Source of the DNA: Nocardia mangyaensis
Lineage (GTDB): Bacteria > Actinomycetota > Actinomycetes > Mycobacteriales > Mycobacteriaceae
Length of the DNA stretch: 64,000 nt
Assembly (NCBI RefSeq): GCF_001886715.1
Contig: NZ_CP018082.1
Span: 2,914,001 to 2,978,000, forward strand
Reading direction: 5' to 3'
Position 1 is the stretch's first letter, and each line of letters begins with the position of its first letter. The notes beneath the pieces were generated by a model that was not told where the DNA came from, made no database searches, and was given only the letters and a program-made list of their open reading frames with translations. This document shows, in pieces, positions 8,563 to 17,427 of the stretch. The position numbers and the translations under genes were made by a program.

Positions 8563-9449
8563 TGGCTGCGATCTCGACGACTGCACCCACCCGTGCCTCC
8601 TTCGTGAGGCGGGCCGCGGCGAGTGCAGGGACTGTGTACAGGCTCGCGACGGGTACGTCCGGCGGCCGGTTCGGTGTGGTGGTGCTCGCGATCATCCTGC
8701 TGATCGTCATCGTCGGTCCATTCGTGGCGCCGTTCGGCATCACGCAGGTTGCCGGCGTTCCTTTCGGCGCTCCGAACGGAACGCATCTGCTGGGCACCGA
8801 TTATCTCGGACGTGATGTCCTCAGCCGCTTCCTGCACGGCGGAAGCACTCTCGTCATACTGTCGCTGCTGGCTCCCCTGATCTCGTTGGTGATCGGAGGA
8901 GTGATCGGCACGCTGGCCGGATCGATCGGAGGCCGGTTCGATCTGGTCACGACCTGGATCGTGGATGTGGTGCTGTCGTTGCCGGCGCTCATTCTGGCTC
9001 TGCTCGTACTGGCGAGTCTGGGAACCGGGCCCGGTGCCTCGCTCGCGGCATTGACGGTCGTTCTGGCCCCGGGAGCGATTCGGGTGGCGCGGGCGGCGAC
9101 CCGGGAGGCGGCTTCGGCGGACTATGTCGAAGCGGCGCTTGCCAGGGGTGAGAACCGGCTGAGCATCGCTGTGCGGGAGATCCTGCCCAATACCCGGTCT
9201 GTGCTTGCCGCCGATTTCGGCGCGCGGGTGGGATTCGCCGCCTTGATCTACGCGGGTATCAGCTTCCTCGGCGTGGGCCAGTCGCCGCCGGCGGCGGATT
9301 GGGGCCTGATGATCAACGAGAACCGGATCGGCCTCCTGACACAACCCATCGCGGTCGTCGTGCCGGCCATAGCCATCGCGCTCTTCACCGTATCCGTCAC
9401 CAGTGTTTCCGATTCGATTGCCCGTTCCGTGGGCGGAAGGACCCGATGA
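8562..9449 (+). CDS. ABC transporter permease, DppC/OppC type
   Basis: The 295-residue membrane protein starts with a cytoplasmic N-terminus and one helix (residues about 35-60), then the HLLGTDYLGRDVLSRFLHGG segment typical of DppC permeases, and five helices with the EAA loop ARGENRLSIAVREILPNTR. It is the second channel subunit. The coding region is translationally coupled to both neighbours (TGATG upstream, ATGATG downstream). Confidence 0.92.
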   Translation: MAAISTTAPTRASFVRRAAASAGTVYRLATGTSGGRFGVVVLAIILLIVIVGPFVAPFGITQVAGVPFGAPNGTHLLGTDYLGRDVLSRFLHGGSTLVILSLLAPLISLVIGGVIGTLAGSIGGRFDLVTTWIVDVVLSLPALILALLVLASLGTGPGASLAALTVVLAPGAIRVARAATREAASADYVEAALARGENRLSIAVREILPNTRSVLAADFGARVGFAALIYAGISFLGVGQSPPAADWGLMINENRIGLLTQPIAVVVPAIAIALFTVSVTSVSDSIARSVGGRTR

Positions 9450-11275
9450 TGAGCGCTCGCGCATCGCTGAGACCTGATACGACCAGCACACCCGCTATCT
9501 GCGATCCGGAGCAGGAACCGGTGCTTCAGGTGCGCGGTCTGCGTATCGAGACAGAGTCGGGCGTCGAGATCGTGGACGAGATCAGTTTCGATGTCTCGCG
9601 GGGGGAGATCTTCGCTCTCGTCGGAGAATCAGGCTGCGGGAAGTCGAGCGTCGCGCTCGGGCTGCTCGGTTTCGCCCGCGCCAGCGCGCGAATCAGCGCG
9701 GGTGAGATCAGGGTGGGCGCCACCGACTTGGCTGCTCTCACCGCTCGGCACCTGCGCTCTGTTCGCGGTTCCCGGATCAGTTACGTTCCCCAGGACCCGA
9801 GCAAGGGGCTCAGCCCGCGCCGGACGATCATCTCGCAGATGGTCGAGACCCTCACGGTGCACGGGGTGGCCGCTGCCGACGCCCGGAAGCGATGTATCGA
9901 GGCGATCAGCGATGTGGAGCTTCCCGCCGACGAGCGATTCATCAATCGCTACCCGTTCGAACTCTCCGGCGGACAGCAGCAACGCATCCTGATCGCAATG
10001 GCACTGGTCGGCCGGCCCAGCGTGATCGTGCTGGACGAACCGACCACAGCGCTCGACGCGACCTCCCAGAAGAAGATCATCGAACTCGTAGCCCACCTTG
10101 CGGCGCGACGTGAATCAGCCCTTGTCTACGTCACGCACGACCTCGCCGTGGTTCAGGAGATCGCCCACCGGGTGGGCGTCATGTACTCGGGGCGTCTGGT
10201 CGAAGTCGGATCCTGTATGCAGATCTTCCGCAATCCCACCCATCCCTACACCGCCGAACTGCTCAACTCGGTACCGAGCGTCCTGACCGGACGCGCTATC
10301 ACTGGTATCCCGGGTACCGCCGCGCAACCGGGCGAACGGCCGAGCGGCTGCTTCTTCCGCACACGATGCCCCGTCGCCACCGACCTCTGCGCGGAGGAGT
10401 ACCCCCCGGTCGTTCCGGCGCACGACGACGGATACATCCGGTGCGTGCGCCCGAACTCCGTCCCGGTGCGGGTGACGATCCGCGAGGAGATGGTCGCCCC
10501 ACTGATCGGAGTTCCCGAGATCGAGGTGCGCGATCTGGTCGCAGCCTACGGCCAGGGGCAACGCAGGAACGTCGTGGTCGAGGATGTCAGCTTCGAGATC
10601 GGCAAGGGAGAATGCGTGGCCGTCGTCGGGGAGTCCGGCAGCGGAAAGACGACCACCGGCCGGTGTATCGCAGGTCTGCATCAGCCCTCAGGTGGCCAGA
10701 TCCTGTTCCGGGGCGAGCCCCTGCCGGGTCAAGCGAAAGCCCGCACCCGCGAACAACTCCAGCAGGTCCAGATCGTATTCCAAAACCCGGACCGCTCACT
10801 CAATCCGTCCCACACCATCCGGTCGATCATCGGGAGACCGTTGGAGATGCTCGCCGGCACTCGCGCCTCGACAGGCGAACTGGCCGAGCTCCTCGATCGC
10901 GTTCAGCTCTCTCCGCGCGTTCTCGGCAAGTACGCCGGTCAGCTCTCCGGGGGCGAGAAGCAGCGCGTCGCCATCGCACGTGCACTCGCCGCAAGACCCA
11001 GCATCATCGTCTGCGACGAAGTCACCTCGGCCTTGGACGTCTCGGTGCAGGCCGCCATCGTCAACCTTCTGGATGATCTTCGCCGCAGTGGCGTCTCGCT
11101 TCTGTTCATCACCCACAACCTCGCAGTCGTCCGCAGTCTCGCGAACCGGGCAATCGTGATGAAGGACGGACGAGTCGTCGATCAGGGTGCCACCGCATCG
11201 CTGTTCACCCAGGCGCGCCACCCGTATACCCAGGCCCTCTACGACGCGGTCCCCGAGGTGCGTCTCACCGCATGA
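9446..11275 (+). CDS. ABC transporter ATP-binding protein, fused DppD-DppF type
   Basis: The 609-residue protein contains two complete ATPase domains. The first (residues about 25-330) has Walker A GESGCGKSS, signature LSGGQQQR, Walker B IVLDEPTTALD and H-loop VTHDLAV, followed by the oligopeptide-transporter C-terminal motif with Cys residues (GCFFRTRCPVA). The second (about 355-605) has Walker A GESGSGKTT, signature LSGGEKQR, Walker B IIVCDEVTSALD and H-loop ITHNLAV. It energises the importer. I chose the ATG at 9,446, which overlaps the preceding stop (ATGA) and follows GGAAGGA; a longer frame to 9,299 would run deep into the permease gene. The ATG at 9,449 is equally possible. Confidence 0.92.
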   Translation: MMSARASLRPDTTSTPAICDPEQEPVLQVRGLRIETESGVEIVDEISFDVSRGEIFALVGESGCGKSSVALGLLGFARASARISAGEIRVGATDLAALTARHLRSVRGSRISYVPQDPSKGLSPRRTIISQMVETLTVHGVAAADARKRCIEAISDVELPADERFINRYPFELSGGQQQRILIAMALVGRPSVIVLDEPTTALDATSQKKIIELVAHLAARRESALVYVTHDLAVVQEIAHRVGVMYSGRLVEVGSCMQIFRNPTHPYTAELLNSVPSVLTGRAITGIPGTAAQPGERPSGCFFRTRCPVATDLCAEEYPPVVPAHDDGYIRCVRPNSVPVRVTIREEMVAPLIGVPEIEVRDLVAAYGQGQRRNVVVEDVSFEIGKGECVAVVGESGSGKTTTGRCIAGLHQPSGGQILFRGEPLPGQAKARTREQLQQVQIVFQNPDRSLNPSHTIRSIIGRPLEMLAGTRASTGELAELLDRVQLSPRVLGKYAGQLSGGEKQRVAIARALAARPSIIVCDEVTSALDVSVQAAIVNLLDDLRRSGVSLLFITHNLAVVRSLANRAIVMKDGRVVDQGATASLFTQARHPYTQALYDAVPEVRLTA

Positions 11276-11341
11276 ACGGGCCCTGAGAACGCCGGACCCG
11301 GCGTGAATCACATCGTCCAGATCATTTCAATTGGAGAAGTA

Positions 11342-11860
11342 GTGATTGAGAAGAAGATCGTGCCTGCCGATTCGAAAGCCATTCGGCACGCGTTCTCACA
11401 ATTCCCTTCAGGCGTGGCAGTGCTGTCAGCCGAACGGGACGGAATCAAGCACGCGCTCGTCGTATCGTCTTTCATGGTCGGGGTCTCCTTGGCCCCGACC
11501 CTCGTTGCGGTCGCTGTTCAAAAGAGCTCCGGGACATGGACAGCCCTGTCCGGTGCCACGTCGCTCGGCGTGTCGATCTTCGGCCGAGGACAGGGCGACC
11601 TCACCCGACAACTCGCCGGGAAGGACCGCGCAACCCGCTTCGAGCAGGTTGCGGTCGAGACCCGCGAAAATGGCGCGATCTTCATTGACGGCGCAGCACT
11701 CTGGCTCGAGTGCTCTATTTACCGCGTGGACGATGTAGGGGACCACTGGTTGATCCTGCTCGAAGTCAGCCGGCTCGGCGTCGGGGAGGCCGAGCCCCTG
11801 ATCTGGCACCGATCACGTTTCCGCGAACTCGCCGCCACCGGATCGATCGCCGTCTCTTGA
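11342..11860 (+). CDS. Flavin reductase domain protein (FMN reductase partner)
   Basis: The 172-residue protein matches the FMN-binding flavin reductase family: an early FSQFPSGVAVLSA segment, the SSFMVGVSLAPTLVAVAVQK core, then SLGVSIFGRGQGDLTRQLAG with the acidic HRSRFREL tail. Such enzymes supply reduced FMN to two-component monooxygenases, so it is the likely partner of the oxygenase at 4,590. The GTG at 11,342 is preferred because GGAGAAG lies just upstream; a GTG at 11,303 in the same frame has no ribosome-binding site. About 66 bases separate it from the ABC ATPase, so it is probably co-transcribed. Confidence 0.88.
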   Translation: MIEKKIVPADSKAIRHAFSQFPSGVAVLSAERDGIKHALVVSSFMVGVSLAPTLVAVAVQKSSGTWTALSGATSLGVSIFGRGQGDLTRQLAGKDRATRFEQVAVETRENGAIFIDGAALWLECSIYRVDDVGDHWLILLEVSRLGVGEAEPLIWHRSRFRELAATGSIAVS

Positions 11861-11995
11861 CTCACAACACACGGCAAGAAGCACATGACCCCCCACCTGC
11901 CGCGGCAAAGATCACCGCTGGATCGCGCTCGCTGTCGTCGCGGTTATCACCTGGCGGCGCCAAGACAAGAACCGTATCGATCAGGAGGCCTACCG

Positions 11996-13945
11996 ATGAC
12001 CACCACCGAAGCCGCACACACCGGCCTACACGCCGATCATCCGCTGACGCCCTTGTCCGCCGACGAGATTCGCGCGGTCAAGACGGTATTGACCGACGCC
12101 GGGCTCGTCGGCGACAGCGTGCGGTTCGTCTATGTCGCGTTGGACGAACCACATAAGTCGATGGTGCAGGGTTTCACCCCCGGTGACCTCATCGAGCGGC
12201 GTGCCCGAGTGCTGCTGCTCGACCGCGCGACCGGGGCTGGGACCGACCACATCGTGTCGGTCACGAACGGCGAGATCGCCAGCTCGGCGTCGATCGACTC
12301 GGCGACGCAGGGGCAAGTGCCGATCCTCGACGAGGAATTCGCCGACATCGAGGAGTACCTGCTCGGTAGCGTCGAATGGGTTGCAGCTATGGAAAGGCGC
12401 GCTATCGATCCGGCGAAGGTTCGTGCAGTTCCGTTGTCGGCCGGCGTATTCGGGCACGACGACGAGGTCGGTCGCCGCATCGTCCGAGTACTGGCCTTCC
12501 ACCAAGACGACGCAGTCGATCTACCGTGGGCCCACCCCATCGACGGTGTGAACGCCTACGTCGACCTGGTCGCGCGTCAGGTCGTGCAGGTGATCGACGA
12601 CGTCGTGTTGCCCGTTCCCGTCGAGCGGGGCGAATGGAATGCGGCTCCGCACGCCGCGCCGATCCGCGCCGATCTCAAACCCATCGAGATCACCCAGCCC
12701 GAGGGGCCGAGCTTCACCGTGGACGGCACCGAGATCACTTGGGCGAACTGGAATTTCAGGTTCGGATTCGACGTGCGCGAAGGGCTTACCCTGCACCAGT
12801 TGTCATTCGACGACAACGGGGTTCGGCGTCCGGTGATCTACCGGGCTTCGATCGCCGAGATGGTTGTGCCCTACGCCGATCCGTCACCGGTGCGCTACTG
12901 GCAGAACTACTTCGACCAAGGTGAATACCTGTTCGGCCGCTACACCAACTCCCTCGAGCTGGGCTGCGACTGCCTCGGCGAGATCCACTACTTCGACGTC
13001 ACCGCAGCCGACGAGCACGGTGATCCGAAGGTGCTGCGCAACGCTATCTGCCTGCACGAGGAGGACTACGGTGTGCTGTGGAAGCACACCGACACGTTCA
13101 ACGGCATGTCGGAGACGCGGCGATCGCGTCGGCTGGTGATCTCGTTCTTCCTGACGATAGGCAACTACGACTACGGCTTCTACTGGTACCTGTATCTCGA
13201 CGGCACCGTCGAACTCGAAGCCAAGGCGACCGGCGTCGTATTCCCCTCCGCCTACCGCGGTCCTGGCGGCTTCGCTACCGAGGTGGCACCCGGCCTGGGC
13301 GCCCCGTTCCACCAGCATCTGTTCTCCGCTCGACTGGATATGGCCGTCGACGGCGACGTCAACACCGTCTCGGAGGTCGATGCGGTGCGGGTTCCGGTGG
13401 GCCCGGACAACCCGTGGGGCAACGCATTCCGCGCACAGAAGACGACCCTGCTCACCGAGTCCCAGGCACAACGGGTTGCCGACAACCGCAAAGCACGAAC
13501 CTGGCACATCACCAATCCGACCAAGCAGAACCGGCTCGGCCAGGATGTCGGCTATGCGCTGCACCCGGAGGGACAGCCCGTGTTGCTCGCCGATGACGCG
13601 AGCTCCATCGCGGCCCGCGCTGCGTTCGCGACCAAAAACCTGTGGGTGACGCCCTATGACCCCGCACAACGCTATCCAGCGGGTGACCTGGTGAACCAGC
13701 ACCCCGGGCAGGCGGGTCTGCCTGCCTTCGTCGCCGGGAATCGCAACATCGATGCACAAGACATCGTGGTGTGGCACACCTTCGGGCTAACCCACTTTCC
13801 GCGCCCTGAGGATTGGCCGGTCATGCCCGTCGACTACGCAGGATTCAAGTTGAAGCCGGTCGGATTCTTCGACCGAAACCCCGCTCTCGGAGTGCCGACC
13901 GGCACCACCACGCACTGCTGCGCTGACCCCGCTGACCACGCGTGA
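11996..13945 (+). CDS. Copper-containing primary-amine oxidase
   Basis: The 649-residue protein is a quinoenzyme amine oxidase. Key features are the topaquinone site NYDY (in TIGNYDYGFYWY, residue about 389), an upstream catalytic-Asp region (QNYFDQGEYLFGRYTNSLEL), the copper-binding HxH (HQHLFSARLDM) and the third copper ligand in THFPRPEDWPVMPV. It oxidatively deaminates primary amines to aldehydes, releasing ammonia and hydrogen peroxide. The ATG follows a strong AGGAGG seven bases upstream; the frame extends to 11,885 but lacks a better start. It follows the flavin reductase gene and probably belongs to the same operon, acting on an amine imported or generated by the monooxygenase. Length and motifs are typical. 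Confidence 0.95.
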   Translation: MTTTEAAHTGLHADHPLTPLSADEIRAVKTVLTDAGLVGDSVRFVYVALDEPHKSMVQGFTPGDLIERRARVLLLDRATGAGTDHIVSVTNGEIASSASIDSATQGQVPILDEEFADIEEYLLGSVEWVAAMERRAIDPAKVRAVPLSAGVFGHDDEVGRRIVRVLAFHQDDAVDLPWAHPIDGVNAYVDLVARQVVQVIDDVVLPVPVERGEWNAAPHAAPIRADLKPIEITQPEGPSFTVDGTEITWANWNFRFGFDVREGLTLHQLSFDDNGVRRPVIYRASIAEMVVPYADPSPVRYWQNYFDQGEYLFGRYTNSLELGCDCLGEIHYFDVTAADEHGDPKVLRNAICLHEEDYGVLWKHTDTFNGMSETRRSRRLVISFFLTIGNYDYGFYWYLYLDGTVELEAKATGVVFPSAYRGPGGFATEVAPGLGAPFHQHLFSARLDMAVDGDVNTVSEVDAVRVPVGPDNPWGNAFRAQKTTLLTESQAQRVADNRKARTWHITNPTKQNRLGQDVGYALHPEGQPVLLADDASSIAARAAFATKNLWVTPYDPAQRYPAGDLVNQHPGQAGLPAFVAGNRNIDAQDIVVWHTFGLTHFPRPEDWPVMPVDYAGFKLKPVGFFDRNPALGVPTGTTTHCCADPADHA

Positions 13946-14439
13946 AGTACCCCGCGGCACCGACCCGAACCACACGGCGGTTGGGCCGGGTCGGTGCCGG
14001 CTTGGCTTTAGCATCAGCCGCACTGCATACGGAAAGGCTGGACGGGCATAGCGGACCGCAACCGTTGCTCACCATCCTAATGGCCGCGATGATCGCTGGG
14101 TGCATGCTCTGTGCGCTTCATCTCTGGTCATTGCCCTCGGTGCGCGACTGGACGCTCGCGGCGACCATGAACTTGGGAATGATCGCCATACACATCGCAA
14201 TGGCAGGCGATCACTCGACGCACCAGATGCCACATCACGGCCCGTCCCACAGCGGACTTTCCACCGTGCCCCTTGACGTCGCACTCCTTGTGGCCACCAC
14301 CGAATCCGTGCTGGCGATCGGCGTCTTGGTTTGGCGCTCAGTGGCCGCTCACTGCGGTCGGGTCGGGATGCTCACCGCCCTTCAGCGCCTCCCCTCGACC
14401 AGCCGCTCAGGCCGGACAATCCGTATCTCGAGAAAGTAG
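13942..14439 (+). CDS. Small membrane protein with His/Met-rich loop (165 aa)
   Basis: This gene starts at a GTG overlapping the amine-oxidase stop (GTGA), so it is translationally coupled to it. The product has about four hydrophobic helices (near residues 18-30, 40-62, 70-92 and 108-130) and a loop GDHSTHQMPHHGPSHSG with six His and one Met. Similar His/Met clusters bind copper in other proteins. Because its neighbour needs copper, a role in copper delivery or handling is a reasonable guess, but no family was recognised and this is inference from context. Confidence 0.7.
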   Translation: MKYPAAPTRTTRRLGRVGAGLALASAALHTERLDGHSGPQPLLTILMAAMIAGCMLCALHLWSLPSVRDWTLAATMNLGMIAIHIAMAGDHSTHQMPHHGPSHSGLSTVPLDVALLVATTESVLAIGVLVWRSVAAHCGRVGMLTALQRLPSTSRSGRTIRISRK

Positions 14440-14792
14440 TTCTCTGCCCGACAACGACCACACAACGCGAACGCACCTTTATGACGCCAGAACGTTGAGG
14501 AGTTCTACCGACTACTCGACGGCGTCGTCATCGACGACGTGAATATCTTCAACGCGGAACTCATATAGGGAACACGCCAGACAAGGCGCTCCTGCAAATG
14601 AACGGGGGGCGCAAGGAGAAGCCCCTATGCCTGTTGCCCACGCATTAGTGGAACGTCGACTCTTTTCTGCGATTGGACGGCCACGAAGCGTGGTTTCCGG
14701 GACCGGCAGATCTAGTGACTGGACGGCGGTCCGAATTTCCCGGCCAGAGACAGCCGCCATGAGGCAGCAGTACCGAAGACAAGGACAACAAC
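14440..14792. other. Intergenic region before the porin genes
   Basis: No complete gene is seen. A short protein-like frame (VEEFYRLLDGVVIDDVN followed by IFNAELI and stop, about 14,491-14,567) lacks a start codon and may be the tail of a lost gene. The promoter of the porin gene should lie in the last 200 bases. Confidence 0.3.
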
Positions 14793-15461
14793 GTGACAAT
14801 GAGAACCTTCCTTTCCACGCGACCGACGATCGCCGCAACAAGCGGCGCGGCCGCTGTCGCCGTGGGCCTGCTGTCGGTGGGCGCTGCCAATGCCGATACG
14901 TTCGTGCCGCTACCGGACGGCCAGAAGGCCGGTCCGGGCGTCACCATCACCCGTACCGGCGAACACGCCGTTATTTCGCCCTCGATGGCAGCCAACGGCG
15001 CGGGCCGGGTCGTCTGGGTTTCCGGTAACGCGGCCGCCGATGTCGCGGTGACCCCCGAGGGGGAGGTCGGCCCGAACAACGGCCCGACCAGTGCGGATGG
15101 CACCAACAACTCCTCGACGCACGGCGCTTCGCAGCTGAACACCGGCTATATCGTCGGCTGCCAGGTGAGCATCGGTGACGATGCCATCGGCCTCGGCGGG
15201 TCCCTCGGCGTGAACCTCAACGGCGGTAACATCGGCGGCTCGGTCGGCGTGGAGCTCGGCCCGGGTGAGGTCAAGTTCGTCCAGATCGACTACAAGAACA
15301 TCACCAAGCCCAGCCGGTACTCGGTCGAGTACCAGGATGCCGAGATCGAGATCCAGGGTTGCGCGGGTTACGCGCAGGCGCGGTCGTACACGGTGGTTGA
15401 GATCATCGGCGACCACTACTCGAAGACGACCCTGTACGGCCGGCCGTTCAGCATCGGCTGA
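14793..15461 (+). CDS. MspA-family outer-membrane porin (NfpA-like)
   Basis: The 222-residue protein has a Sec signal peptide cleaved after ANA (residue about 34; VGAANA|DTFVPLPDG), then the MspA-type beta-rich body: GYIVGCQVSIGDD near residue 120, the paired-Gly strands, GCAGYAQARSYTVVEIIGD and a C-terminal KTTLYGRPFSIG. Two Cys (in VGCQV and QGCAGY) are conserved between the tandem copies. It should form a water-filled channel across the mycolic-acid outer membrane. In Nocardia farcinica two such proteins, NfpA and NfpB, form one channel together, and the tandem pair here fits that. The GTG has AAGGA seven bases upstream; an ATG follows six bases later. Confidence 0.92.
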   Translation: MTMRTFLSTRPTIAATSGAAAVAVGLLSVGAANADTFVPLPDGQKAGPGVTITRTGEHAVISPSMAANGAGRVVWVSGNAAADVAVTPEGEVGPNNGPTSADGTNNSSTHGASQLNTGYIVGCQVSIGDDAIGLGGSLGVNLNGGNIGGSVGVELGPGEVKFVQIDYKNITKPSRYSVEYQDAEIEIQGCAGYAQARSYTVVEIIGDHYSKTTLYGRPFSIG

Positions 15462-15541
15462 ACCGGCGGATCCGTCCACGTCGTATCGAAACGAACCTCC
15501 CCTCGCGTACCACGCGAGCTTTCCCCTCGAAGGGTCCAACC

Positions 15542-16207
15542 ATGATCAACCGCAAGAAAGTGGCACGCCTTGCCGGCGTCGGTGCCGCTGCCACCATCGC
15601 CATGGGTCTGTTCTCCACCGGCGCCGCCAATGCCGATACCTTCGTACCGCTGCCCGGCGGTGAACTCGTCAAGACGCTGTCCGACGGCACGGTGGTGACC
15701 GTGCGGATGGTGGGCGAGTCGGCCACCATCAGCCCGTCCATGGGGTCCACCCCGGTGCACCGCAACGCGTGGGTTTCCGGTAGTGCCCAGGTCGAGATCG
15801 CCGGCGGCGGCGAACCCGGCGGCTACATCTATCCCGGCTACGTAGTGGGCTGCCAGGTCAACATCACCGGCGGCGGCGCCGAAGGCGGCGCTGCCGCTAG
15901 CGTCGACAGCGAAGGTTCGGTGAGTCCCAGCGCTGAAACCGGCGGCAACCTGACCATCGGCCCCGGCCAGGCGAAATCGTTCTACGTGCTCGATATTGAG
16001 AGCCCCGACGACTACGGCAACGAAAGGCACTCGGTCCTGAACGGCTTCCAAGGCAGCACCGGCTCGGTGACCTGGTCCGATGAGACCATCGGACTGAACG
16101 GCTGCGGCGGCTATGCCCAGGCTCGGTCGTTCATCGGCGTCGAGGTGATCACCGAATCGGTCACCACCTGGGTCACCCTGTGGGGCCAGCCGTTCAGCCT
16201 CGGCTGA
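15542..16207 (+). CDS. MspA-family outer-membrane porin (NfpB-like)
   Basis: The 221-residue protein begins MINRKKVARLAGVGAAATIA, with a signal peptide ending ANA|DTFVPLPGG, and shows the same body plan as its neighbour (HRNAWVSGSAQVEI, VGCQVNITGGG, GCGGYAQARSFIGVEVI, WVTLWGQPFSLG). It differs by a Gly/Glu-rich central stretch and is clearly a diverged tandem paralogue. The 80-base gap contains no terminator, so the two are probably transcribed together. A long-loop inverted repeat lies about 35 bases after its stop. Confidence 0.92.
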   Translation: MINRKKVARLAGVGAAATIAMGLFSTGAANADTFVPLPGGELVKTLSDGTVVTVRMVGESATISPSMGSTPVHRNAWVSGSAQVEIAGGGEPGGYIYPGYVVGCQVNITGGGAEGGAAASVDSEGSVSPSAETGGNLTIGPGQAKSFYVLDIESPDDYGNERHSVLNGFQGSTGSVTWSDETIGLNGCGGYAQARSFIGVEVITESVTTWVTLWGQPFSLG

Positions 16208-16241
16208 ACGATCGAGCGCAGGTGATCACACCGTTGGTGTG

Positions 16242-16306
16242 GCGCGCTGGCTCGACGGACGAAACCCGCTCGTCGACTCTTGCGGGGCCCGAACGAGCCA
16301 GCGCGC
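16242..16306 (+). terminator. Inverted repeat after the porin genes, possible terminator
   Basis: GCGCGCTGGCTCG (16,242-16,254) is perfectly complementary to CGAGCCAGCGCGC (16,294-16,306). The 13-base-pair stem could halt transcription after the porin pair, but the 39-base loop is long and there is no U-tract, so it may instead be a mobile or regulatory repeat. Confidence 0.45.
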
Positions 16307-16418
16307 GGTGACGGCATAAATGCGTCCGGTGACGGCCGCGATGAACATCGCGGTAGCACCTCGTTACTGCCCGAGGGTCGACCAGCACCAGGATCACGAT
16401 CTATTGCTGGAGTACTAA

Positions 16419-17286
16419 GAGCTCCTAACAGGTTCTGTCGGGTGGCGACGAGTCTGCTTGTAGTGCAGGATGTTTCGTCGTGGCAGCGCCGTGGATCGTG
16501 GACGACCAGCTGTGGGCAGTGATCGAACCGCTACTACCGGTCAAGGCGGCGGGAACACCGGGACCAGCACGGATGAACGATCGACTTGTCCTGCAAGGGA
16601 TTCTGTTCGTGCTGATCACCGGCATCGGGTGGGAAGACCCTGCCACAAGAACTGGGATTCGGGTCCGGCATGACCTGTTGGCGTCGGCTACGCGACTGGC
16701 AGGCCGCCGGGGTATTCGAGGCCATGCACACCACGATGCTCGCCCACTGCCACCGCGCGGGACTGATCGATTTCGACCGCGTCATCCCCGACGGCTCACA
16801 CGTACGGGCAAAAAGGGGGGCGCCGACACTGGTCCAAGCCCGGTCGACCGCCGCAAAACCGGAGCGAAACACCACATCCTGACCTACGGCAACGGCCTAC
16901 CACTCGCAATCGTTCAATCAGCGGCCAACATCAACGACCACCTCGTGCTGCCCGAACTACTCGACCGTGTGCGGCCTCTGCGAGGACGCCCCGGCCGACC
17001 ACGCGAGAAGATCACGACCCTGATCGCGGACAAGGGCTACGACTATCCGCGCGTCTACGACGAACTCGAGCAACGACGAATCACCGTCTACATCCCACGC
17101 AGCGGAACCCGCGACAAGGTGACCGCCGGCCGCTGGATCGTCGAGCAAACCCTGGCCTTGCTGCACCAATACCGATGCCTGGCCGTCCGCTGGGAACGCC
17201 GCACCGACATCCATCAAGGATTTCTCGACCTCGCCGCTGCGCTCATCTGCTGGCGACGACTCAGCAATCGAACCTGATAGGAGCTC
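16419..17286 (+). mobile_element. IS5-family insertion sequence, copy 2, complete ends with TAA target duplication
   Basis: The element is 868 bases long, bounded by imperfect inverted repeats: GAGCTCCTAACAGGTTC at the left and GAACCTGATAGGAGCTC at the right. Both sides are flanked by TAA (16,416-16,418 and 17,287-17,289), a 3-base target duplication fitting the IS427 group of IS5. It carries a single transposase region in two frames. A partial relative is at 2,725-3,456. The intact ends suggest fairly recent insertion, though the gene has a frameshift. Confidence 0.88.
16480..17277 (+). pseudogene. IS5-family transposase, frameshifted
   Basis: The gene starts at a GTG (MAAPWIVDDQLWAVIEPLLP). 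Compared with copy 1, one extra C near 16,638 (after GIGWED) shifts the frame, and similarity then runs in the frame holding MTCWRRLRDWQAAGVFEAMH to about 16,815. At an A5G6 run (AAAAAGGGGGG, about 16,811-16,821) it returns to the first frame, which carries the catalytic part (TGPSPVDRRKTGAKHHI, NDHLVLPELL, TLIADKGYDYPRVYDELEQ, then the C-terminal RCLAVRWERR). IS427-group elements often use a programmed shift at such runs to join two frames, so the A5G6 change may be natural, but the first insertion looks like damage. Confidence 0.75.
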
Positions 17287-17427
17287 TAAGCAGCACCATC
17301 GATTTCGGAGTTAACGGCATCTTCAGCGACCTGCTTTGCAATTCCGAGTGGATGCGGTTCTTGCCGCCGGGCAGGCGGGCCGCGGGTCTCCGTCTGCACG
17401 GACCCGGGACTGCTCCAAGATCATGCT

